From contig JACGCK010000020.1 of NCBI GenBank assembly GCA_014925825.1, positions 124,001 through 188,000 on the forward strand: a stretch of DNA of 64,000 nt, written 5' to 3'. The notes beneath the pieces were generated by a model that ran no database searches, was not told the DNA's origin, and worked only from the letters and a program-made list of their open reading frames with translations. Shown in pieces: positions 1-10,807 of the stretch. Source of the DNA: Pholiota molesta (Eukaryota; Basidiomycota; Agaricomycetes; Agaricales; Strophariaceae). The first letter of the stretch is position 1, and each line of letters begins with the position of its first letter. The translations under genes were made by a program, and so were the position numbers.

Positions 1-1873
1 GCTGACGACATTACCGATATAATCATCAACGGCCTCATTGCCCTGATATTCATTCACCGAGATTATCTTGACCAGCCATTCCCACTCCTCCCTTGGCCTC
101 ATGGAAGTGAACCAGGAGAACATGTCTTTGGGTTCCTTCGCGAAGATTTCCCCGATTTTTCGATGCTGGATGTTCTGCGTTTGATCCCCAAGATTGGCGT
201 ACGTTTGATGGCTGCGTGCAAGAGTAAACATCTGAAAGGCGACTTCAGAAAAACTGCTTCGGGATACTCACACACCTACTTCGATGGTACGGATGCCAAT
301 CTTCAGTTTTTAGCTGTTTTTCCGACAGACGAGGAAATACAAATGGCCGCTGCTTCTGCTTATGATGAGGCATTAAGCTTGTGGATTCTCCTCGGATACA
401 CACCTAGCGAAAGTTCAGGAACCACTGGTGTGGCCTTTACAGGTGGGAATGATAGTATCGTCACCGAGGAAGCAGAAGACGAGAGTCTGATCTGCTGCAA
501 CACCGTGGATCAAGTCGATATGCAATCAGATCGACGCGATCTTGAGGATGCACTTGTCGAGGCTGCTGAATTACGCAGCAAAGGTATGCCCTCGAATAAG
601 ACCGATGAAGCACTTGATGAATGTGGATATGCCGCCGCCGCGCTGAGTATAAATGACATAGAACAGATGTAAGTTTCCTTTTTATACTATATGGCAGAGA
701 CTTACTTATAAGTTTGATCAGTGAATCACTTCCCAGTAATGACCCGGCCGCACTGGACGAGATTCGCTCTGCTTTAGCCGTGATTTTATCGACAATCACA
801 GCTAGCAATGCGTCAGGTCAGGAGACTGTGATGCAATTAATCAAGCAGGCAACAGATTCAAAAAGCGCCAACTTACCTATAACATCAGAAGCAGATGCCA
901 TCGACCCTTTCAAAACCCTTCCAATATCCAACATCAATGAGGCCGATCTAACTGAGTTGGTGGCAATTCGTATGAGAAACCAATGTCGCGAGGGAGCTGA
1001 AGGTGTACGCACTAGAAAGTCAACAATATCTGATCAGGAAGGTCCATCACCGACAGCGAGCAACATCAAACCTTTATCAGAACGCCAAAAGCTCGCGCAG
1101 AAGATCCATGAAATCGTACGGCTCGAGGAGTCACAGCAAGGGTCAAGCACTGGCCTCAACCGACGTGTACGCTGGGAGAAATCCGCGGCCGGGTCGATTG
1201 CTACCCTGATAGAGGCCGATGTCATTACTGGCAATGTTGCGAATGCGAGAGTTGCTGCGCGAGCTGGAGCGGATGAAGTGAGTGGACGTCAGTTGGTTTT
1301 GCTGGCAAAACTAACACTGGTTGATAGATAATCAGAAGGCGCCGAAAAGAGTTCCCCAACGTACCAGGAATGGACCCAAATGATCTTGCCACTGCAAAAG
1401 TCAACCTCATGTTGAAGCTGAAACGCGGATCGTTCGGCGTCGTTGCATATGACGGTGAATTGATGATAGGCAAGGTTATTACAATGTATGAAAAGGGAGG
1501 TGGCAAGGTCGCAAAACATGGATGGGTCTCTGAAGTAACATCCGTGGGATTCATCTCTTATCTTTCCGTGCAAATTTGGAAGCAAACTGCACGAAATCAG
1601 CGCTTTTTCCGCGCTATTTGGCACCCAAAACTCAAACAACATGGTTTGCCTCGTTTTGCCCATCTTCCTGCTGCTGCATTCCTTCTTCATCTTCCTCCTT
1701 CATCATTCCGGTCCCACAACAATGAAGCGGCACTAGAATTGGTGCCTAGCTTTTTTGAGAGCATTTTTATGAAGATGCTCGTGCAAGATAAGCAAGTTCT
1801 CGACGCCGTGAAGTGCTTACTCAAGCGCCCGATGAAAAAAGACATCCGAAATGACGAGAACGACGGTATCTAG
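1..1873 (+). CDS. Transposon-type protein of a high-copy Agaricomycete family (5' end missing)
   Basis: The gene runs in from the left edge; the frame is open from base 1. Exons read as <1-668, 722-1277 and 1328-1873, with introns starting GTAAGT and GTGAGT and ending CAG and TAG. The visible part starts with a hydrophobic stretch, then HGSEPGEH near visible residues 34-41 and a PKIGVRL segment, then an acidic low-complexity middle. It ends in a conserved block containing FPNVPGMDPNDLA and AYDGELMIGKV. I recognise this layout from many uncharacterised proteins in mushroom genomes that occur in high copy. By inference the Glu in HGSE..EH could be a catalytic acid of a DDE-like nuclease, but this is unproven. 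The second transposon-type gene lies 757 bases downstream on the same strand. Both introns are needed to keep the frame, so this is a spliced gene, not a simple bacterial-type transposase. Confidence 0.6.
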
Positions 1874-1931
1874 GTTGTATGTAGCCGTAGGAATTTTTTT
1901 GGATTTTTTTCTATTTTATTAGTATTTTAGA

Positions 1932-2064
1932 GGTCGAATACAAAAAACACCTATATCAGCCGAAATTTTTAGGTCGGATCCCGAAAACACCCAAAATCTG
2001 CCCCGAATTGCCCATATTTCGAACACCTACGGCGGCCGAAATTTTGGATATTTTGTATCCGACC
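1932..2064. repeat. Imperfect inverted repeat between the two transposon-type genes
   Basis: A 14-base arm (GGTCGAATACAAAA, from 1932) is matched in inverted orientation, with one mismatch, by TTTTGTATCCGACC ending at 2064. A further GGTCGGATCC copy lies at about 1972, and two CCGAAATTT copies lie inside. The block is AT-rich and non-coding. It could be an end of a mobile element or a hairpin in the 3' region of the first gene. The rest of 1874-2630 holds no gene I recognise. Confidence 0.4.
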
Positions 2065-2630
2065 TTCCACGGCATTATCAGGGGTCCTCCCGCAGCACAG
2101 CGCGCACAGCCATGGGATTATTCTCACGGGGTGACAAAAGCATTTGAAGCAAGCAGAAACAAACTCAGTGGGTCACGTGGTTTAAGGAAATTCGGGGTCG
2201 CTATTCATGGGGAGGCGCAACGCAGAGCCAATTCCAAACTCCGCTGCAAACTCTCCCACACGGTTCATCCTTCGCAGAAAATGGTCCACCTCTCCAACTG
2301 ACGACAAAGACTCATAGGGAGGATGTTTTGGTGAGATAAAATGGAGATATGTACCAGTAGAGTACAGTGTAGTTGTTGAAATTTTATTTCGCAAAGTACC
2401 GCTTCCTACAGCCTCTCACGAGGCTTGATATCTCATGATTGTGGCCGGTGGGAGCAATTTCGAAAACTAGACATGAAAGAGGAGCCAAAATCAGATTGAT
2501 ATGATGCAAAAAAAGAGCCCAATCGCTGATAAATTGATCGACTTAAGTCGCATACCAAAATGTAGGCCAGAATGACAACACGTGATGCTAAAAGTCGCGT
2601 CGATAGCCACGTACGCGTTAATTAAGCGGC

Positions 2631-5600
2631 ATGTCCTCACAAAAAGCACCCATTCCAAGACACTTTTCACGCGTTTTCACGCGTTTTATCCTCTTTTTCG
2701 CAATTCTACGCCCCCTCCTTCCCTTTATTGCGCTTTTCTTCATGGTGAACATCTGGAAATCATCTGGAAAAAGAAGATCCAAACATCAGCAACGAAACTC
2801 CCATGCGCTCGGAGAACTAAGCCTATCTACCGGCCATGGGAAAGAAAATGTCAAATGTCGACCTTCGCAGGCTATATCCGCACTACAGGGGACAATTTCC
2901 CAACTGGAGGATCGTTTAATGGACAGCGTGGACTTGGCTGATGTCAACGCTGTCAAATCACAGATGGTCTCACGCGAATACAAGAACACGCGACGTCGAG
3001 TGGCCCGGATGGAAAAGAAGCAGGACGATCTTCGGCAAGCATTGCATGATGTTAAGCAAGACAATATAAGGCTTAAATCTGCAAACACTAACCTGATTGA
3101 GGAGGCACAAGTGGCTGATGAATTCCAAAGGGCAGCTCTGTTTGAGTCGTCGTCTAAGGCAGAAATAATGAAGAAACAAAATAGGGCACTCAAAATGAAG
3201 GTTAAGCGAGCTCGTGGATCGCGCATTAAAGCCGTGGAGAAGGCAAAACAGAAGGCTACAAAGGAATGGAAGCGTCGGGAAAGATTCCACCTTAAATCCG
3301 ACAAGGGTGTGGTGACGGACGCAACACGGGCGCTTATTCGAGACTTGGTCAAGATTGGCCTCTCGGTCAGCCATGTTTCCGCGGCAATCAAATCAGTCGC
3401 ACATCTTCTTGATGTTGAAGTAGAAGGCAACGTTGGAATTCGAAGTATTGGACGGATCATCCTTGAAGGAGGCATTGCCTCGCAGATGCAAATAGTTGAA
3501 GAGGTCAAGCATACACGAAGTTCGTTCGTAAATAATCAGCAACTTATGTTCTATTTCTTACTTGGTTTTACATTTACAGATGTCACAATTAGTGGAGATG
3601 GTACATCACTCCGCAATCTCAACTACGAGTCGAAACATCTCAACTTCAAGACTACATTATATCATGATGAAGATGATATCATTCCCATCAATGCAGAAGC
3701 TCAGACTCAAATTCTACCCGGGGAACGTGTTACACGCTTCTTAGGGCTCACATCGGCGAAGGATCATACATCTGCAACACAAGTCCAAGGATGGAAAGAT
3801 AGTAACCAAGCACTACATGATGTCTACAACGAGAGTCCTCGTGGACTTGAAAAACATATCAATCCTACTGAGGCTCCCTCAAAATATACGGGATATAACG
3901 GTGACCATGCCGCAGATCAAAAGAAGGCGGCAAGTATGATCGAAGCATGGATGATCGAGAGCGATAGGATTGTGCGCGGTGAAGCGGCAATGAAAACCTG
4001 GTCAGCAGATGCGCTTTTAGCGCTCCTCGTCGAAGAGAGCCAGAACAAAATCAATCGCGCCGGTGGCTTGGATGCATTTAATGCTCTCCCAATGGATGAT
4101 CAAGCTGTTCAGAACAAGGCAACTTTTAGTGCCGTTTGTTTTAGAATCGGTGAGACAGCATTCTCATCTATGTCTGAAGAGGAGCAGCAAGCAGCAGATC
4201 TCTTCATCTGGGCAGGATGCTGTATGCACAAGGAACTAAACGCCGTCAAAGGAGGAGATGCGGCAATGAGGAAATTCTGGATTTCTGAGGATCTGACACC
4301 ACCGATCCAATTGATGAACAAGGACAACGATGCAGCTGCTACAGCTGGTCCTTCTTCTGCCCGAGATCGGGCAATTGCAGTCTCTATTGGCGGCGCTTCC
4401 AAACTGACTTCTCTTGCTGGGGCCATATTCAATCACAAGGATGAGAAGAAGGGACAAGGCGATACATTTCGCATATTCTTCGAGAATGCACTTGGGTATC
4501 TAATCTCCTTCCCAGATACAAGCAACACGCGTTATCAATCACATTGTGAAGCTTCCGCGGCACTTCTTCTCCACCTCTCACTATACACAAAGTTTCTTGA
4601 ACAAGTGCGCGACAAAAAGGAGAAGCGGCGATTTAATCACATGGAGCTGAATGTACACAAAGGGCTCCAGGACATCCCAACTCTAACAGAACTCGCAGTT
4701 TTTGTGCTTTATGGACAAGCCATAAGCCATCCCTATCTACGACAAATCCGTGGGCCAATGCGGGAGGAACATAACATTCTCGAGACAGGTCCCTTGCACG
4801 AGCGCGTCAAGGAGCACTGCCGCGCAATTATTTCCTGTCCTAGCTTACTCTTATCACAGAGGGCCACATACGAGACAGGATCTATGGATGGGAAACCATG
4901 GGACCAGCCTGAAGCATTTTATGCTGTCCAAGCACTATCACACTCCCTCCCGCATCTCGAAGGTGCTCTGGTTGCATTTTTTACCGGTGCTCTCGAGACT
5001 TGGGAGCGTTTCACCTCGGAGTTTTCTCCTGGAGGTAAAATCTCTAACTTATCTGCTTTAGATCGCGATCGTGCGTGGGTCAAGACTACCAATGATGACA
5101 ACGAGGGGAAGTTGGGCGAACTGCGAACAGGATCGCGACGCGCGCCTAATATGGCTTTGCATCAGCGGAACGCGCGTATGATGTACCGAAAGAACAACAC
5201 AGAGACTTACATTGACACGATCCTCAACAAAGACGACCTCAGATACCTTCGGAAGAAAGCGCGTGAAGTTGATTCCGGGAAACTTGAAAAGGAAAGACGT
5301 CAGGATCAAGCTAAAGGTGATCAAGAGATCGTTGAGAGGAAACGAAAGAAAATCAAAGATCGGACAGCCATCAAGCAAAAAGCAAGTGATGCACTCGATC
5401 TAGTCAAGTGCAGATTCAACATCGGAGACATTCAAGATGCCCCAGGTACCAATACTCTGTTGGACTCCGAGTTGGGATGGTTTCGTCGGATTGATGCTGA
5501 AGTGCCCGCAAAAGGCAAAGTAAGCACGAAGATACTCAAGATCAGTGCACTTTGTGCAGCTGTTGAACGGTACCACATGAGACTAGCACTGAACGATGGC

Positions 5601-5693
5601 AGTGGAGATACCGAGCATGAATCGAGCTCACCGGACTCATCTGGAGCTGATTCTGACATTGATAGCGATGCGGACATGGAATTAGGATACTGA
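2631..5693 (+). CDS. Large transposon-type protein of a second high-copy Agaricomycete family (DDE-like pattern)
   Basis: This is one open frame of 1020 codons. The true start may be the internal ATG at 2742, because residues 1-37 are hydrophobic and look like translated pyrimidine-rich leader. Order: basic N-terminus; coiled coil rich in K/E/R (about residues 90-225); then a conserved core. The core has ISGDGTS (D323), a TRFLGLTSAKDHTS segment, YNGDHAADQKK (D425), a WAGCCMHKELNAVKGG block, PDTSNTRYQSHCEA, IPTLTELAVF, and TTNDDNEGKLGELR (E825). An acidic tail follows. I recognise the core as a very abundant, functionally unassigned family in mushroom genomes. D323, D425 and E825 sit in short conserved blocks, as in a DDE integrase or transposase; that reading is inference. 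The frame is intact, so the copy may be young. It follows the other transposon-type gene in the same direction. Confidence 0.7.
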   Translation: MSSQKAPIPRHFSRVFTRFILFFAILRPLLPFIALFFMVNIWKSSGKRRSKHQQRNSHALGELSLSTGHGKENVKCRPSQAISALQGTISQLEDRLMDSVDLADVNAVKSQMVSREYKNTRRRVARMEKKQDDLRQALHDVKQDNIRLKSANTNLIEEAQVADEFQRAALFESSSKAEIMKKQNRALKMKVKRARGSRIKAVEKAKQKATKEWKRRERFHLKSDKGVVTDATRALIRDLVKIGLSVSHVSAAIKSVAHLLDVEVEGNVGIRSIGRIILEGGIASQMQIVEEVKHTRSSFVNNQQLMFYFLLGFTFTDVTISGDGTSLRNLNYESKHLNFKTTLYHDEDDIIPINAEAQTQILPGERVTRFLGLTSAKDHTSATQVQGWKDSNQALHDVYNESPRGLEKHINPTEAPSKYTGYNGDHAADQKKAASMIEAWMIESDRIVRGEAAMKTWSADALLALLVEESQNKINRAGGLDAFNALPMDDQAVQNKATFSAVCFRIGETAFSSMSEEEQQAADLFIWAGCCMHKELNAVKGGDAAMRKFWISEDLTPPIQLMNKDNDAAATAGPSSARDRAIAVSIGGASKLTSLAGAIFNHKDEKKGQGDTFRIFFENALGYLISFPDTSNTRYQSHCEASAALLLHLSLYTKFLEQVRDKKEKRRFNHMELNVHKGLQDIPTLTELAVFVLYGQAISHPYLRQIRGPMREEHNILETGPLHERVKEHCRAIISCPSLLLSQRATYETGSMDGKPWDQPEAFYAVQALSHSLPHLEGALVAFFTGALETWERFTSEFSPGGKISNLSALDRDRAWVKTTNDDNEGKLGELRTGSRRAPNMALHQRNARMMYRKNNTETYIDTILNKDDLRYLRKKAREVDSGKLEKERRQDQAKGDQEIVERKRKKIKDRTAIKQKASDALDLVKCRFNIGDIQDAPGTNTLLDSELGWFRRIDAEVPAKGKVSTKILKISALCAAVERYHMRLALNDGSGDTEHESSSPDSSGADSDIDSDADMELGY

Positions 5694-6180
5694 TTTGATA
5701 TATAATTACGGTTTACATCTCTAGAATACCTTACAATACCTTCTATTACCTTTCTACAACCCTAGAACCACTGAATTGTCCCTGTGTGCGAGTTGAAACG
5801 TGAATTAGTCCACCGAGCCACCCAAAATCTGAATTTAGCGGGGAACAAACAAACATCAACAACACACATCTCGAACTGGAGTTGCGCCTCCCCACTATTC
5901 AAAGGGGAGCAAGCTCCCCAATAAACGTGTCTATGCCGAGGGCTGAAATTCTGTTCATTGAGCTGTATTTCGTCGGCCCATATTCGCAATATTTAATCAT
6001 GACAAGATCCACAAAGCTATGTATCATGAACGCCAACGATTGAACAATGTAGGCTATTGGGATGAAGTAAATTAAGTTATAGATAGACGCTATCTATGCC
6101 AGTGGGAAGTTCGATTTACAAGATAGGAATTGGATTAGTGCGTTGTCAAGAATTCTACAAACACAGAATGATATATCATT
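5694..6180. other. Intergenic stretch, no gene seen
   Basis: Contains the 3' side of the large transposon-type gene and the 3' side of the convergent TmpA-like gene. The only structure noted is a short hairpin-forming GGGGAGCAAGCTCCCC at about 5905-5920. No terminal repeat of the upstream element was recognised. Confidence 0.4.
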
Positions 6181-7732
6181 TTACGAGTCAAAGATAGCTC
6201 CATATGCCGCAATTCCTCGAGTCTGCATCCCATAGACTACTTTACGTGTTAATTTTGGGTTTGAAATAATGAAAACTGCTTCAGCATTGCTCTGCAAAAC
6301 CATCTGATACGTGAGAGCAACCATGTCAGGACGCCCAAGTGTCTTTGTGTTCCAAACGATAGCATCAGGATCAGCCTTGAGGACGGCGTTCATGATCTTG
6401 GGACCATATGTTAATTCGGGATTTGGGGTAGACCACAGAACGCGACGTGGTGTACAGTCGGCGTAAAGGAGGGAAAGACATGGCCCGATGCCGGATCCCG
6501 TTGCTACAACGACTATTCGTTTGAACAGGCGAGAGGTATAAAGCAGGCCGTGAAGTGGATAGCCACGAACCCATAATTTGGTCGGTGGATTGGCGATCGC
6601 CCCCCTGGTCCAATCTCCAGCGTTCGACACCACGACGGAGAATCCGTTGATCTTGCCGTTCTCGTCTACATCCGGAATCGTCGCAAATGCATGCCATTCG
6701 AGGAGAGGTTTGGAAGAAACTTTCAGCCCGTAGAACGGTTGCATCGCTTTGTATTTGAAGTGGAGCCGGATGGCGTGGTCGGATAGGAATTCGGGATGGA
6801 CGTCACGGCGACGAAGACGCGACCAGGATAAAATCGTGCAACTGGTGGAGACACAGAAAAACCAGAAATTGGGCGCTTTGGCAAGATATAGTCCTGTGTT
6901 GATGTTCGCCTCCCGCGCAGAGACTCTGGCGACGAGGCCATTGTGGATCCAAAATGTGATGAGAGCAACCCAACCTGAATAGCGATGGCTGGCTTCGAAA
7001 TAGTCGTGATATAAAACGCGGAATCGAGGGTGAGCTGAAGCGACAATGAATATAAACATGGCAATAATAATATATGATAGAATAAGGTTGTTTCGAGTAT
7101 CGGTAGTGGGGCTGTCGATATATTCCTTGGTCGCAAGGGCTACGTAGAGGATGAACCAGACAACAGCGGCGGTTCCGCTTCCGCTATGCGCGCCACCGTA
7201 ATGGAAGACTTTGGCCAGCTTTCGACGAATTGACAAGGGCAGAGAATGTGGTACGGAAACGGCGATTTCATAGCAAAGGTTGACGAAGTTTTCCTGTCTG
7301 AAGAGGATAGCGATCATGAGATTGGCCGAAGAGGCAGTGGCGACGTCGATGATTAATGGTGCTCCCTTATTCTTCACCATAAATGCTACGAATGTCGCTA
7401 GATTGGCCGTAAATATAACCGTAAAGATCTTTCGATATGTCGAAAAGAAATTGACTGGTGGAAATGTTATTCGACAGATCTTGAGATGCAATTAAATGAT
7501 GGATCTTACACCAAAGATAACGAGAAAATCTGGTTCCAGTCTTTTTGGGAAGAACGTCACGGTTTGGCTTGACGTCAAATGGTTTAGGTTTGAGCACTAT
7601 CGTCGCTGAAGATGACGTCAACTGAGATGAAGTCACTGATCAAGGTCGTGTGTTAGTTCGTGGTATGCGAAGGCTTAACGTTTTTAAATGCTCACTTGAT
7701 TGCTCGTCGTCGATGGCTTTCTCGAGGTCCAT
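6181..7732 (-). CDS. TmpA-like integral membrane flavo-oxidoreductase
   Basis: Three exons: 7732-7696, 7635-7510 and 7454-6181 (introns of 60 and 55 bases), giving 478 residues. The first exon supplies only the first 12 codons; its 1-base overhang completes an ATG-like codon in exon 2. The N-terminal half has several membrane helices with the family signatures FNFFSTYRK, VFHYGGAHSG and a HRYSGW segment. The C-terminal half looks like a ferredoxin-NADP reductase module, with VVVATGSGIGPC as the probable nucleotide loop and a PLHGLLYTS segment before it. The family is related to Aspergillus TmpA and to the membrane tail of basidiomycete NRPS12-type proteins. Known members are linked to redox signalling or ferric-reductase-like chemistry; the substrate here is unknown. 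No adenylation domain is adjacent, so this is the stand-alone form. The frame is intact. Confidence 0.8.
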
Positions 7733-10700
7733 GTCTGCGCTGGTAATAAGCAGAGGATATGATCTGTACATCCGTGTCACTTTATGAGCGTTTATAAGAC
7801 GAGGACGATGTAGATCTCTAGAATACCATATGATGCGCATGTCGCCAAATATACTTGAAACGATGATGTCTTGTTTAAAGAATACATCAACTCTCCCAAG
7901 CTTGGACCAACACGTTAAGCACTATCGGAAAGGTCGGTGGTCAAGAAGTTCCTGAGGCAATGATGAAGTTTGACATTAGAATGAGGGTATGAGCTTCGAT
8001 GAAGTATTTTCACATTGTGGCATGATGTACTGGGATGCACCTCCGTGTCTGGCCGGTAAACATGTATCGAATTGGCGGTTCGAGGCTCTGTATTGAGAGA
8101 ATCATAGCTATAACTGATATCGATCTCACTCAAGAAGCATTGACTTAGGATCACTCTGTTTACAAGCAATCTTTCCATCAGTGCTATTGTATCTCATGTT
8201 TTTTTATTCACCCAAGAAGCATTGACTTAGGATCACTCTGTTTACAAGCAATCCTTCCATCAGTGCTACTATATCTCATGTATTCCTCATTCCGTGTATA
8301 CCCTATAGCGCAGGCAACCGCGAGTTCGATCATGAGAATGTCGGCTTAACCAAGAGCCAAGAAAGTCTCACCATATAAGTCCAGGAAGCCAAGACTGTTA
8401 TTTTATTTGGGTGTGGTACAGGGTATTGTTCAGTATCCTGAGGAGATACACGAAAATACATGGTGTGTCAGATACATAGCTCCATGCCCTGCGCGCCCGA
8501 TGATTCTCCTATCGTTGATAACGAGCGTCAATAATTTTGACTACCAAATATGTGAAAATCAAACACGACAAACGCGATACAAGCGGCAACATACTCTGAT
8601 TGAAGTTCGAACAAATCGGAACACGAGGAGTTCGGAATTTGTACAAGAGGAATGACAGGTTTTTGTACACACACCTTTTCGAGCGAAAGGTGACTCGTGA
8701 ATATATGAAGTGTTGAAAAGTCAGATAACAACGCGTTTGAGAACTTACGAATTTCTTGAAGCCCTATGTGAAAATATATCTAAAGTCGTACCCATGTATT
8801 GCGTTTCCAATTACTCGTTCGTCTCCGGCCAATGTTGAACCCAGGTGTGCATAAGTTTTCAATTTGTGAATAAGCTGTAGATTAGCTCGAGATTAGCTAT
8901 GCTTGAGCTGTGCATGTGCCGCGGCACTCCATCAATCGGAATTAGAACCAGTTGATCGGCAATTGCCGGGATAGGAATACCCGACTCCGCTCTGTTCTCT
9001 TCCCGACTGCATGAGTGAAGTTACGACGTGAACGCACCACGGTCGTGGATATGATCTGTTTCGTGCAAGCACCCTACAAAATTTGGAATCTTCTTTGACA
9101 GCTGCGACCTAGGCCTGTCACAGATGCACTCAAGTATGTCATGATCTTAAATTATTCTTTCACCCACCCTAACTGAAAATCAGACAAACGGAACTACGGA
9201 AGCCATTGTCCACCGATGAGGATGCTTGTCATCTCAAAAGCAGTCATCCAGAGAACAAGTCTTGTTATCTAGTACGATATGTCTCACGTTTCGGGGTCCA
9301 GTGGAAAGCTAGGCATTTCGTATTTGTGTCTATGTTGGAGACGAAGGTCACAATTCCAGGTAAGCCTCACTATTCTCAACTTGAGTGAAGATCATGAAAT
9401 TTTAGAGTATTGATCTAGATATGACTTCTCCCATCTCGGTCCTCAAAGATCGCACGAATGATCTGCTATCTTAGTACTTACCACTGTGTTGTCATCGGCG
9501 CTATTTGGACAGTGACTCAATGTTTCAACGTCCAAGCTTTTTTTGTTTAGGTGCCGACTTCTATTCCATGCCACAGATTGCTCCCAACGGAACGGTGAAC
9601 AGCTAGCGTGGCTTCTGTGGTCCCATCCAAATATGCCCTGGGAAAGTTTAGAGGATCGTGTGGCCAACATGATTCTTGGCACGGAAGAGGAGGGTTCTGT
9701 CTGTCGTAAACGATACACTTGGCGCAAGCGAGAACGTTGGCGCTTGGTCGCCATCGTGTGTACCAGTCGCCTTCGCGTCGGTTGAATACGGGTACTCCAA
9801 CTCATCGAAGTATGCTTGGGAATGGTCCACGCTGTTCTCCCGACCTATCCCTCAAACCTTGTGCATCATTCTGGTGATCGCGTTCTTTCCGTACCTGCCC
9901 TCGATCTCAAACGAAAGTCATTTCTGAAGGACGCACGAGATGTTCCGAGCTTTGTAGGTAAGAGCCAGGTCTGAGCTCGGTTTTATCTGATTCAACTTTA
10001 TCACCCCTCTTTCATTGTCACCGATACCTCCTCTCTCCCGACGCACCCGCTCCGCATAAGCTTGTCAATCCTCAGCGCCTAATAATTCGCGGGACCTCTG
10101 TAGTGGCTTTGGCGTCCTCGCGGCTATCTCAAATATAGCGCGGATGTCCCAACCATTCTGGCAACTACCTGGTTGAATGGCGGTATATGAATAAGTCGGC
10201 TGGAGTTGCACACCAAGGCCGATACCACTGAGTGTACCGCCTCTTAGGAGGCAGAATTGACCACGAAGCATACTGTGCTGGATTCTCAAGCGCTCTCGCC
10301 AACCTCTGTTCCACTTTTGGTGAGCGCCGATTATTCTTGCTTTTTCTGTGATTGATTAGTTCAAAATTCCGAGTCTGGCTTCTCAAGGCGATAACGGTTG
10401 AAAAACTTCAGAGCATCAAGAAAGATTATAGGTACTAGAGTACCTACAAACGTGAGCTTGTAAATATGCTTCTTATTGGGTCTAGCTCAGTTCAATGTAT
10501 CATTTCCTGGAACTGAACAGTTAGAACGACGCTGAAATATCAGAAGTCCCTACCAGACACAGGTTTACAGCGAATAACATCCGAACGATTATTGTCGAGT
10601 CATCTTGTATTGCGTTTAAACATGAGTCCTTGAACTTAGACAACGCTTCGAACCCGGAAGCGCAATATCATTAAGCCTTCATGGTGGTCACCAGTTCATA

Positions 10701-10778
10701 TTTACAGGTTCTTTTGAACGGCATGTCGACGCGTTAATCGCGGCAAGCATTTTTTGTTGGCCTTTGTCATCCACAAAT
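7733..10778. other. Three-kilobase stretch without a recognisable gene
   Basis: Only short open frames occur, on both strands, and none resembles a known family. It holds an 82-bp-unit direct duplication (8126-8281). AT-rich blocks near 8540-8900 and scattered short ORFs near 9200-9900 could be remains of a lost gene, but nothing supports a product. Confidence 0.4.
8126..8281. repeat. Direct tandem duplication, unit about 82 bp
   Basis: Two copies of about 74 bases (8126-8200 and 8208-8281) share AGAAGCATTGACTTAGGATC and the following CTGTTTACAAGCAATC, differing at about five positions. They are separated by a T-rich linker of about 7 bases. The repeat is non-coding and sits 5' of the TmpA-like gene, in its possible promoter side. 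Confidence 0.85.
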
Positions 10779-10786
10779 TATAAATA
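10779..10786 (+). promoter_or_regulatory. TATA box of the aldo-keto reductase gene
   Basis: TATAAATA lies 29 bases before the ATG at 10808 and 95 bases before the ATG at 10874. The second ATG is the more plausible start by usual TATA-to-ATG spacing. Confidence 0.5.
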
Positions 10787-10807
10787 CCGTTGAGGATCTA
10801 GTATAAA

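Noticed and set aside
2786..3508. 240-codon minus-strand frame
   Set aside because: It is a shadow of the coiled-coil region of the plus-strand gene; no conserved motif.
3528..3579. Intron-like GTAAAT...ACAG inside the large transposon-type gene
   Set aside because: The 52-base removal would shift the frame away from the conserved ISGDGT core, while the unspliced frame is open throughout.
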